A stretch of DNA of 7,193 nt from an uncultured Chloroflexota bacterium (GTDB lineage Bacteria > Chloroflexota > Dehalococcoidia > Lucifugimonadales > CAJWER01), in the NCBI GenBank assembly GCA_913030785.1, contig CAJWER010000150.1, forward strand, positions 1-7,193, in the 5' to 3' direction. Below, piece after piece: positions 1 to 6,055 of this stretch. Numbering within the stretch: the first letter of the stretch is position 1; each line of letters opens with the position of its first letter. A program made the position numbers and the translations under genes. The notes under the pieces were generated by a model. It did not search any database. It was not told where the DNA came from and saw only the letters and a list, made by a program, of their open reading frames with translations.

Positions 1-2066
1 GTATGGTCTGCTCCAGGATGGAGCTTGGCCTCGGCGAAGACCACGACGGCATCCTCGTACTCGACGCCGCCGCCGTCGTTGGGACGTCCCTGGTCGACTA
101 CCTGGGTGATGCGGTCCTGGACGCCGACGTAACACCGAACCGACCCGACTGTCTTTCCATGCTGGGCATCGCACGCGAGGTGGCGGCCATCACCGGGGAG
201 ACCGCCACGGAGCCCGACCTGTCCTTCCCAGAGGACGGCCCGCCCATAGCTGAGCGCGTCACCGTTGAGCTTGCCGACCCCGAGCTTTGCCAGCGATACA
301 CTGCCGGTCTGGTCACGGGCATCACCGTTGGCCCGTCCCCCGAATGGCTCCAGAAGGCCCTGAGCGCGGCGGGACTGCGCCCAATCAATAACATTGTCGA
401 TGTGACCAACTACGTAATGCTCGAGTACGGGCAGCCGCTGCACGCATTCGACTTCGACACCCTGAAGGACGGCAAAGTGGTCGTGAGGCAGGCGCGGGAC
501 GGCGAGACGCTGGCGGCGCTGGACGACCAGACCCACAAGCTACGCTCCCCGATGCTCGTCATAGCGGATTCGACCGACGTCATTGCACTAGCTGGCGTGA
601 TAGGCGGCGTCCCCACGAGCGTCACCGATGGCACGAAAAATATCCTGCTGGAGTCCGCGAGCTTCGACCGTATCAACACCTACCGGACTCGCAAGGCCAT
701 TGGCGATGGCACGGACGCCTCGTACCGATTCGAGCGAGGCGTCCGGCTGGCCCTGGCGCCAAAGGCACTGCGCCGTGCGATCGGGCTCATCCTGAAGGTC
801 GCCGGAGGAACTGCCGCGACCGGTATAGTGGACGTGTACCCGGAACCCGAACCTGAGCAGACCCTGAGGCTTTCCGGTAACCGAATGAGGCAGGTACTCG
901 GAGTCGAACTCTCCATGGACGACGCGGTCCGGACGCTCGGCTCCCTGGGCTTTGATCGTATCGAAGGCGACAGCACCACGGCAGATCAAGCGCTTGTGAA
1001 AATCCCCTATTGGCGCTCCGACGTTTCGATCGAGGACGATTTGATCGAGGAAGTCGCCAGGATCATCGGCTACGACTCCATTCCAACGACAATGATGGCG
1101 ACGCCGATACCCCACCACGATCCTCAACCCCAGCGGGTGTTGAGAGAGCGAGTGAGGGATGCTCTAGCTGCCTCCGGCATGACCGAAGTGATCACGTATC
1201 CGCTTACGGATCGCGAGACCCTGGAACTGGTAGGAGGTTTGCCCGGCGATGAACTGCCGCTGGAGATCGCTAACCCGATGAACAGCCAAGAGCGTCTCCT
1301 CAGGACCTCGTTGCGGGGCGCCGTTCTACGTGCACTCGGAGACAACCGGCGAGTCTCCCAGACCGCCGGGCTGCGACTATTCGAGATCGGAAGAGTGTTC
1401 CTGCCGCAAGAAGAGGCGCGAGGGAGAGACCTGCCTCACGAAAAGGAGCGCATCGTGGGGGTGGTGTCCGGCCCTCGCAACTCGGCGTCATGGTTGGCAG
1501 CCGAGGACAAGATGGACTTCTTCGACGCCAAGGGTGTGTTGCAGTCGATCTTCGCCCAGATCGGCGCGATTGAGACCTACGAGCGGTCCACTGATCCAGC
1601 AATGCACCCCGGCAAGACTGCAAGCCTCATGTGCTCGGGTGTGGAGATCGGAATCATCGGCGAGGTGCACCCGCAGGTCCTGGAGAAATTCGACCTCGAA
1701 GGGCATCCAGTGGCGATGTTCGAAATCGACCTGGAGTCGCTCCTCACCGCGGTCGGGAGGACAAGAGACGGATACGCGGCTGCGAGTAGATTCCCCGAAT
1801 CGGAAAGGGACCTGGCTCTGCTTGTTGACGCCGACGTGCAGTCGTCGCGCATCCAACATATAATTCGCCGCCACAAGCTTGTGAAAGCCAGCACGCCGTT
1901 CGACGTCTACTCTGGTGAGGGCGTGCCGGAGGGCAAGAGGTCCATCGCCTATCGGATCACATTCCAGTCCGACAGGTCCACCCTGACCACCGAGATGGTA
2001 GATCGTGCCCAGGGTGATATCCTGAGGCAACTTCAGCGACAGCTAGGTGCCGAGCTGCGAACGTAG
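1..2066 (+). CDS. pheT: Phenylalanyl-tRNA synthetase beta subunit, 5'-truncated by window edge
   Basis: This cytoplasmic enzyme subunit works with PheS (alpha2beta2) to charge tRNA-Phe with phenylalanine. The visible 687 residues begin in the middle of the protein: bacterial PheT is usually near 800 residues, so roughly the first 100-120, with most of the N-terminal EMAP-like tRNA-binding domain, lie upstream; the first ATG in the window (base 3) is not the real start. The reading begins with the CSRMELGLGEDHDGI segment that normally closes that domain. The B3/B4 editing region follows (about residues 95-270, with RPINNIVDVTNYVMLEYGQP at 127-146). The B5 region covers about 285-358, with RSDVSIEDDLIEEVARIIGYD-type sequence at its end. 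The ferredoxin-fold anticodon-binding domain runs from about 595 to the end (SRFPESERDLALLVD). pheS is expected just upstream. The TAG stop lies in a 34-bp palindrome. The identification is firm. Confidence 0.97.
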   Translation, partial: MVCSRMELGLGEDHDGILVLDAAAVVGTSLVDYLGDAVLDADVTPNRPDCLSMLGIAREVAAITGETATEPDLSFPEDGPPIAERVTVELADPELCQRYTAGLVTGITVGPSPEWLQKALSAAGLRPINNIVDVTNYVMLEYGQPLHAFDFDTLKDGKVVVRQARDGETLAALDDQTHKLRSPMLVIADSTDVIALAGVIGGVPTSVTDGTKNILLESASFDRINTYRTRKAIGDGTDASYRFERGVRLALAPKALRRAIGLILKVAGGTAATGIVDVYPEPEPEQTLRLSGNRMRQVLGVELSMDDAVRTLGSLGFDRIEGDSTTADQALVKIPYWRSDVSIEDDLIEEVARIIGYDSIPTTMMATPIPHHDPQPQRVLRERVRDALAASGMTEVITYPLTDRETLELVGGLPGDELPLEIANPMNSQERLLRTSLRGAVLRALGDNRRVSQTAGLRLFEIGRVFLPQEEARGRDLPHEKERIVGVVSGPRNSASWLAAEDKMDFFDAKGVLQSIFAQIGAIETYERSTDPAMHPGKTASLMCSGVEIGIIGEVHPQVLEKFDLEGHPVAMFEIDLESLLTAVGRTRDGYAAASRFPESERDLALLVDADVQSSRIQHIIRRHKLVKASTPFDVYSGEGVPEGKRSIAYRITFQSDRSTLTTEMVDRAQGDILRQLQRQLGAELRT

Positions 2067-2084
2067 CGCTACGTTCGCAGCTCG
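2051..2084. terminator. Perfect 34-bp palindrome over the pheT stop codon
   Basis: Bases 2051-2067 are the exact reverse complement of 2068-2084. In RNA this folds into a 15-bp stem with a GCGC loop (2066-2069), and the TAG stop (2064-2066) sits at the top of the stem. It is placed like a transcript end or 3'-stabilising hairpin. No U-tract follows it directly; the first T-rich tract is about 150 bases downstream, so intrinsic termination here is only a possibility. A degenerate echo of its right arm (GCGCTAtGTTgAGCT) follows at 2084-2098. Confidence 0.5.
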
Positions 2085-2095
2085 CGCTATGTTGA

Positions 2096-2257
2096 GCTGG
2101 GTTGGGCATGCCGATGGGCAGGACAATCTGACGGGTGTGCGTGAAGATGAGGTGTGCAGAGGGGCGGAGCCCCGCCGCCTGCCCTGAGCCCGTCGAAGGG
2201 CTGGAAGTCTGAGGGTGTACTTCAGAATACCCTGATATTTTTCCTTTTTGCTTCTCT
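2096..2257 (+). repeat. Intergenic stem-loop repeat, copy C, ending in a T-rich tract
   Basis: This fills most of the 268-base gap between pheT and moeA. It shares GCTGGGTTGGG (2096-2106) with 6615-6625 and GGTGTGCAGAGGGGC (2151-2165) with 6746-6760. Hairpin I is GGGGC-GGA-GCCCC (2161-2173). Hairpin II pairs 2208-2214 with 2220-2226 (7 bp with one G-U pair). Between the hairpins about 23 extra bases are present relative to copy B; they include CCCTGAGCCCGTCGAAGGG (2182-2200), which folds as AGCCC/GGGCT. The T-rich tract at 2236-2257 follows hairpin II, so the unit could terminate pheT transcription. Function is inferred; the repeat relationship is seen directly. Confidence 0.65.
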
Positions 2258-2281
2258 TGGGAATCAAAGCACCGACCCGTC

Positions 2282-2295
2282 GGGAGTAAGACCTG
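2282..2295 (+). promoter_or_regulatory. Shine-Dalgarno GGGAG with possible CTG start for moeA
   Basis: GGGAG at 2282-2286 lies six bases before a CTG codon (2293-2295) that is in frame with moeA. The annotated-style ATG at 2335 has no purine-rich site in front of it (GGCATGACCACGAGTCG). Between CTG and ATG the codons spell an alternating histidine stretch, HEHIHRHDH. An in-frame TAA at 2287-2289 rules out any start further upstream. Confidence 0.45.
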
Positions 2296-2334
2296 AAAGA
2301 GCACGAACATATACACCGGCATGACCACGAGTCG

Positions 2335-3594
2335 ATGTTGAGCGTCGAGGAGGCCCTCGAGCGGATCCTGGCCTTCTTCCATGTTCTCGAACCGGAGCGT
2401 AAACCTATCCTCGACGCCCTGGGCCAGGTACTGGCAGAGGACATCGAGGGCCGCTTCGACATTCCTCCTCTGGCCAACTCGGCTATGGACGGATACGCTG
2501 TCCAGGCCACCAGCGTTGCTGGGGCTTCCCCGGAACACCCCATGAACCTTCGCGTCACCGGCACCGTTGCCGCGGGTCACCTTCCGACCGTTGCGGTCGA
2601 GGCCGGGACCGCCGTTCGCATCATGACCGGCGCACCCATACCCGATGGCGCTGATGCCGTCGTGCCCTTCGAGGACACCGATGAGGTGGAGCGTCGAGCC
2701 TCATCGGTGTCCATGGACACGATCGGGGTAAACGTGGCTGCGCCCATCGGCGCGAACGTCCGCCCGGCTGGCCAGGATGTCAGGGCTGGACAGCAGGTCC
2801 TGCAAAAGGGCGCCGTGCTTCGAGCCCAGGAGATCGGTGTACTTGCCTCCATGGGCTACGGTGAAGTAAGTGTCATCCGCAGGCCCGTCGTCTCCATCCT
2901 GGCCACCGGCGACGAGCTGGTCGACCCGGCTGGTGAGCCACGGCCCGGAGGGATTTACGACAGTAACAGCTACAGCATCGCGTCCGCCGTAAGGCAAGCC
3001 GGCGGCGTGCCGCACCTTCTAGGCATAGCTGGCGACAACGTCGAGGCCATTGGCGAGATGCTCAAGCAAGGCCTGGCTTCTGATATACTCATCACCTCCG
3101 CTGGCGTCTCCAAGGGCGACTACGATGTTGTCAAAGACGTGTTGGCCCGCCAGGGCGATATTTCATTCTGGTCTGTACGCATGAGACCGGCCAAACCAAT
3201 CGCCTTCGGAACGCTCGCCGGTCCAGATGGCAGGCGTGTGCCGCACCTGGGACTTCCCGGCAATCCGGTCAGCACGCTGGTCGGCTTCGAGCAGTTCGGT
3301 CGCCCGGCAATCGTCAAGATGCTTGGAAAGGGCGGTTCACCGCGATCGACGGTTCAGGCCATCTTGGAACAGGATATCGACAACTACGATGGTCGCCGGG
3401 TCTACGCCAGGGTCAAGGTTGTCAAAAGAGAGGGCGTCTACTACGCCAAGTTGACCGGTCACCAGAGTTCGAATCTACTGACCTCGATGACCAGGGCAAA
3501 CGGCCTGGCGATCTGCCCGGAAGACACCTCTGTCAAGAAGGCAGGTGAACAGGTCACTGTTCAGATGATAGACTGGCCGGAGAACGTCTTTTGA
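2335..3594 (+). CDS. moeA: Molybdopterin molybdenumtransferase MoeA
   Basis: MoeA inserts molybdate into adenylated molybdopterin, the last step common to molybdenum cofactor synthesis, in the cytoplasm. From the ATG at 2335 the protein has 419 residues, close to the usual length of about 400-420. Family marks appear in order: NSAMDGYA (48-55, whose Asp matches the metal/substrate-site Asp of E. coli MoeA), MTGAPIPDGADAVV (97-110), ATGDEL (190-195), YDSNSY (208-213), SAGVSKGDYD (255-264), RPAKPIAFG (284-292) and GLPGNPVS (306-313). A C-terminal MoeA domain IV-like beta region follows from about residue 340. The start is uncertain: the ATG lacks a Shine-Dalgarno, while an in-frame CTG at 2293 has one and would add 14 residues rich in alternating histidine. 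No other cofactor gene is adjacent, so it appears to be a stand-alone unit behind a stem-loop element. A gephyrin/Glp-type paralogue would be the only alternative name. Confidence 0.95.
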   Translation: MLSVEEALERILAFFHVLEPERKPILDALGQVLAEDIEGRFDIPPLANSAMDGYAVQATSVAGASPEHPMNLRVTGTVAAGHLPTVAVEAGTAVRIMTGAPIPDGADAVVPFEDTDEVERRASSVSMDTIGVNVAAPIGANVRPAGQDVRAGQQVLQKGAVLRAQEIGVLASMGYGEVSVIRRPVVSILATGDELVDPAGEPRPGGIYDSNSYSIASAVRQAGGVPHLLGIAGDNVEAIGEMLKQGLASDILITSAGVSKGDYDVVKDVLARQGDISFWSVRMRPAKPIAFGTLAGPDGRRVPHLGLPGNPVSTLVGFEQFGRPAIVKMLGKGGSPRSTVQAILEQDIDNYDGRRVYARVKVVKREGVYYAKLTGHQSSNLLTSMTRANGLAICPEDTSVKKAGEQVTVQMIDWPENVF

Positions 3595-3663
3595 CCGGTC
3601 CATCTGAAAGAAACCGTATTGGATCATGAAAACGGGTCGGAAGACACAAGGGAGAGTAGGTAA

Positions 3664-4113
3664 ATGGAAGAAGAGATCGCTGCTACGGGTCCCAGTTACT
3701 ACATTGATCTTGATGGTGCCGAGCAAGGTCGATCGATGGTGGCCATCGTAGCCGCAAGGAAGTGCTACGAGCACCGGTCTGTCGCTGACAGCACCGGAGA
3801 CTCGAAGCCGGAGGAGCACGTCAAAGAGATTGCAGGGCATTGCGCAGACACAGCCGACTACCTGCTCCCCGATACCACGCTCAAGGAGGCTATATTCAGG
3901 GTGCTTCTGGCCGGCGGGAACAAAGAGACGACCGCGGAGGAAGTCAGCCAGGGCCTCGAGGCTCGATGGGCGATGAGCTCATACCCCAGGAACATCTCGC
4001 CGGATGTTGTCGGCAAATTGCTTGCAAACAGCGACAACTACGGAATAGTGGAGGTCGAGGAGCCGGAGCCCCCGGCCGAGATCGCGCCGACAGCCGTCGA
4101 GGCTGCCGATTAA
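3664..4113 (+). CDS. Conserved hypothetical protein with acidic C-terminus (149 aa)
   Basis: I do not assign a function. The start at 3664 is supported by GGGAGAG at 3650-3656, seven bases upstream. The N-terminal part reads SYYIDLDGAEQGRSM, followed by a region with two cysteines (C34, C60) and several histidines. Residues 72-130 look like a compact helical module (LKEAIFRVLLAGGN, then EEVSQGLEARW and ISPDVVGKLL), possibly winged-helix-like. The last 20 residues are Glu/Pro/Ala-rich. The core resembles a hypothetical family I associate with Chloroflexota, where a CxxC pair may occur; here the second cysteine of such a pair is absent (C34-YEHR). It follows moeA by 69 bases on the same strand, so co-transcription is possible. 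After the TAA the same frame stays open as an acidic tail to 4185, so the true end may differ. Confidence 0.75.
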   Translation: MEEEIAATGPSYYIDLDGAEQGRSMVAIVAARKCYEHRSVADSTGDSKPEEHVKEIAGHCADTADYLLPDTTLKEAIFRVLLAGGNKETTAEEVSQGLEARWAMSSYPRNISPDVVGKLLANSDNYGIVEVEEPEPPAEIAPTAVEAAD

Positions 4114-4185
4114 GAAGTAGGTGCGGACGAAGAAGAAGTTGTCGAGGCGTCGGATGACAAAGAAAGCGACGCGATAGCGGAGTAG
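4111..4185 (+). other. In-frame acidic continuation beyond the TAA stop
   Basis: After TAA at 4111-4113 the frame continues for 23 codons to TAG at 4183-4185. Eleven of these 23 residues are Asp or Glu (for example ADEEEVVEASDDKESD), continuing the Glu-rich composition just before the stop. A single G-to-T change in a GAA codon would explain the TAA. This could be a recent nonsense mutation, a sequencing error, readthrough, or chance. The open, compositionally matched frame is seen directly; the interpretation is inference. Confidence 0.5.
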
Positions 4186-4206
4186 GAACGGGAGGATGGC
4201 GGTTCA

Positions 4207-4255
4207 CCGACCCCTGACCGCTATGGCCAGGGTCGGCGAAGACCTAGAGACTAGG
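4207..4255. terminator. Two stem-loops between convergent genes
   Basis: CCGACCC (4207-4213) pairs with GGGTCGG (4230-4236), with further pairs inside the loop after a bulge. A second hairpin, CCTAG-AGA-CTAGG, covers 4243-4255 and includes the stop codon of the minus-strand gene. Position between two convergent reading frames fits a bidirectional transcript end. Neither side has a clear U-tract. Confidence 0.35.
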
Positions 4256-4403
4256 CCTCATCTTTATCAGCCCGTGGCTTGCGCTTCTTCTTTACCACCT
4301 CGACCTCAGTTGGGGTATGAATCGCGCCAGATATGCCAATCGACTTTTCTGGCTTCTTCTTCGGGGTTTTCTTCTCTCGACCGCCGGCGTGTCCTCTGGG
4401 CAT
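4251..4403 (-). CDS. Small, very basic hypothetical protein (50 aa)
   Basis: The protein begins MPRGHAGGREKKTPKKKPEK and ends with EVEVVKKKRKPRADKDEA. It is dominated by Lys/Arg clusters at both ends around a short neutral centre (SIGISGAIHTPT), with no membrane segment or cysteine. It resembles tiny KKPKKK-type proteins I associate with Chloroflexota genomes, but I know of no function; binding to nucleic acid or another polyanion would be a guess from charge. I chose the ATG at 4403 because AAGGTGG precedes it on this strand with seven bases between AAGG and the ATG; an upstream ATG at 4451 would add 16 residues without a comparable site. It is convergent with the acidic hypothetical gene and divergent from ilvE. 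Confidence 0.6.
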   Translation of the reverse strand: MPRGHAGGREKKTPKKKPEKSIGISGAIHTPTEVEVVKKKRKPRADKDEA

Positions 4404-4557
4404 AGCTCCACCTTCCCTTTGGTGTCCGCTGCTCTGTATCTGTCTCCACAAATCTTAGAGCAACCGGCCTCCACCTGTAAAGTCTTCCCCGAGGTCTGGG
4501 AAATTCGTTCCCTAGCTCAAAAGGCGCGCAGACGGGCATCTCCTCACCGGTACGAAG

Positions 4558-4586
4558 TTGTGTTGGGAAACTGGTGTGATTATAAT
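4558..4586 (+). promoter_or_regulatory. Likely sigma-70-type promoter of ilvE
   Basis: A perfect -10 hexamer, TATAAT, lies at 4581-4586. A weak -35 candidate, TTGTGT, lies at 4558-4563 with a 17-base spacer. Transcription would begin near 4593, leaving a leader of about 27 bases before the ilvE ATG. The -10 is part of the palindrome ATTATAAT (4579-4586), so it could also serve the divergent small gene, although the minus-strand -35 is poor. Confidence 0.6.
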
Positions 4587-4605
4587 CTGCGGCAGCTTTC
4601 ATACT

Positions 4606-4612
4606 AAAGGAG
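4606..4612 (+). promoter_or_regulatory. Shine-Dalgarno of ilvE
   Basis: AAAGGAG stands seven bases before the ATG at 4620. It is the strongest ribosome binding site in the window and fixes this start. Confidence 0.8.
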
Positions 4613-4619
4613 TTTCCAG

Positions 4620-5552
4620 ATGGCTGAGGCTCTGGCATACTTCCGCGGCGGGTACGTCCCGCTCGCGGACGCGAACGTCAACATAACCACCCACGCACTC
4701 CACTATGGGACTGCGGTATTCGAAGGCATCCGTGGAAATTGGAACGAAACCAAGGGTGAGATGCACATCTTCCGGGCCAAAGATCACTATGAGCGCCTTC
4801 TGCAGGGCTGCAAGATAATGCTTCTGGACATTCCCTACTCTGCGGACGAACTGATGGACATCACCATCGAGCTCCTCAAGCGCACCGGTTATCGTGAGGA
4901 CGTCTACATACGGCCCATCGCCTACAAGAGCGAGGAGCTGGTGGCGAACCTCATGCTTCACAAGCTCTCCAGCGACTTCGCCCTGATCATTGTGCCCTTC
5001 GGCGCCTACATCAAGGCCGACGGGGCAATCCGATGCTGCACCTCTTCCTGGAGGCGCATCGACGACACCGTAATCCCGTCTCGAGTGAAGATTGCCGGGC
5101 ACTACGTCAACAGCATCCTAGCTAAGACCGAAGCTGTGCTTGGCGGCTTCGACGAGGCCATCTTCATGAACCAGGACGGCAGCGTCTCAGAGGGTTCGGG
5201 AGAGAATATCTTCGTTGTCAGTAAGGGTGAAATTCATACACCGCTGGTCTCCGAAAACAACCTCACTGGCATCACACGCGATTGCGCGTGGACCCTCGCT
5301 GAACGTGAATTGGACATTAAGATCGTGGAGCGGCGCATCAGGCGCTCTGAGCTATACCTGGCCGACGAGGTCTTCCTCACCGGCACGGCGGCTCACATCA
5401 CCCCGGTGGGCGAACTCGATAATCGACCAATCGGCAACGGGGGCATCGGTCCCATTACACAAAAGCTCCGCGATCTGTACCTCAATCTTATTCGCGGCGA
5501 CAATCCAAAATACGAGCACTGGACCACAGTCGTTACACCGGGAAGAGGCTAG
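4620..5552 (+). CDS. ilvE: Branched-chain amino acid aminotransferase (PLP fold type IV)
   Basis: This cytoplasmic enzyme moves the amino group between glutamate and the 2-keto acids of leucine, isoleucine and valine, the last step of their synthesis. Its 310 residues match the usual IlvE length of about 300-310. Visible marks are THALHYGTAVFEGIRGN (24-40), RPIAYKS (98-104), the PLP-binding lysine K157 in VKIAGHYVNSILAKTEA (156-172), EGSGENIFVV (191-200, with the conserved Glu near the cofactor), LTGITRD (215-221) and FLTGTAAHITPV (252-263). FEGIR favours a branched-chain enzyme over D-amino acid transaminase or aminodeoxychorismate lyase of the same fold. It has its own promoter and Shine-Dalgarno and appears monocistronic or the head of a short unit. 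No other ilv or leu gene is adjacent. A hairpin overlaps its stop. Confidence 0.95.
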   Translation: MAEALAYFRGGYVPLADANVNITTHALHYGTAVFEGIRGNWNETKGEMHIFRAKDHYERLLQGCKIMLLDIPYSADELMDITIELLKRTGYREDVYIRPIAYKSEELVANLMLHKLSSDFALIIVPFGAYIKADGAIRCCTSSWRRIDDTVIPSRVKIAGHYVNSILAKTEAVLGGFDEAIFMNQDGSVSEGSGENIFVVSKGEIHTPLVSENNLTGITRDCAWTLAERELDIKIVERRIRRSELYLADEVFLTGTAAHITPVGELDNRPIGNGGIGPITQKLRDLYLNLIRGDNPKYEHWTTVVTPGRG

Positions 5553-5591
5553 CTTTCTGCTAGCAGGTGGCCGACCCCGGGGCAAACGGCC
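5548..5591 (+). terminator. Stem-loops at the ilvE stop
   Basis: GCTAGC-TTTCT-GCTAGC (5548-5564) is a perfect 6-bp stem containing the TAG stop; each arm is itself palindromic. A second possible stem, GGCCG (5569-5573) with CGGCC (5587-5591), follows. There is no U-tract, so termination is uncertain. Confidence 0.35.
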
Positions 5592-5617
5592 AATCAGTTG
5601 GGTGAATACACGGCCCC

Positions 5618-6055
5618 ATGAACACAAACGCGATCGACTACTACATTGCGGTCACGGTGTCGGCGATCGGGGTGTTGCAGTTGGCCGCCAGTTTTGGCGG
5701 ATTGCGTGGCCTCCTTTTCCTCACCTCTCCGTTGGCCACACGCCTCATCGGATTGCTTCTACCCCTGGCCAGCATTGTGTGGTTCTTCGCCACAGGCACC
5801 CGCAACATCAGCGATCATCTCGGCGGATTGGATTCCAACCAGGTCGCACTCCTGTTCTTCCTGGGGAACCTCACCGCCTGGGTACTGACCGTCACCGTCA
5901 CCTCAATAGTGAACTCGGGGCGACTTACAGACCCCCAGCAAGTTGCTGGGCTCAGCAGACTGGGTAGCGACACATTTTACAGGGCGCTACGTCACAGCGT
6001 CCGCCGATGGACACGTGAATGGCGAACCTTGATGAAGCCATATTTCTCCGAATAA
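5618..6055 (+). CDS. Hypothetical membrane protein with three predicted transmembrane helices (145 aa)
   Basis: I do not recognise a named family. Three hydrophobic stretches are clear: about residues 9-32 (IAVTVSAIGVLQLAASFGGLRG), 40-58 (TRLIGLLLPLASIVWFFATG) and 76-97 (VALLFFLGNLTAWVLTVTVTSI). The soluble C-terminal 45 residues are basic and helical in character (YRALRHSVRRWTREWRTLMKP), which would favour a cytoplasmic C-terminus. The ATG at 5618 has only a distant GGGTGA (5600-5605) in front of it, so the start is less certain. Its last 37 bases overlap the next gene in another frame, suggesting coupled translation and a joint membrane role with the PAP2-like protein. Confidence 0.75.
   Translation: MNTNAIDYYIAVTVSAIGVLQLAASFGGLRGLLFLTSPLATRLIGLLLPLASIVWFFATGTRNISDHLGGLDSNQVALLFFLGNLTAWVLTVTVTSIVNSGRLTDPQQVAGLSRLGSDTFYRALRHSVRRWTREWRTLMKPYFSE

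Noticed and set aside
1957..2580. Long minus-strand frames (up to 207 codons) across the pheT-moeA gap
   Set aside because: They cross the palindrome, the repeat and the ends of two firmly identified genes, and their products show no domain.
3571..3600. Terminator at the moeA stop (GACTGG pairing with CCGGTC)
   Set aside because: Six pairs with one G-U across an 18-base loop and no T-tract is too weak to list.
4196..4405. A 69-codon + strand frame with GGGAGG directly before ATG
   Set aside because: The ribosome site touches the ATG (no spacing), the product has no pattern, and it is antisense to the patterned small basic gene.
4404..4619. Structured RNA or riboswitch upstream of ilvE (T-box or similar)
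   Set aside because: The likely transcript leader is only about 27 bases, and no T-box sequence or specifier stem is visible upstream.
4306..4638. A 110-codon minus-strand frame upstream of the small basic gene
   Set aside because: It covers the ilvE promoter and start and another frame of the small gene, with no family resemblance.
5215..5967. A 250-codon + strand frame overlapping the end of ilvE and the membrane gene
   Set aside because: It is rich in Arg, Ser, Pro and His with no motif, and runs across the conserved IlvE C-terminus and a frame with clear membrane helices. It is a shadow.
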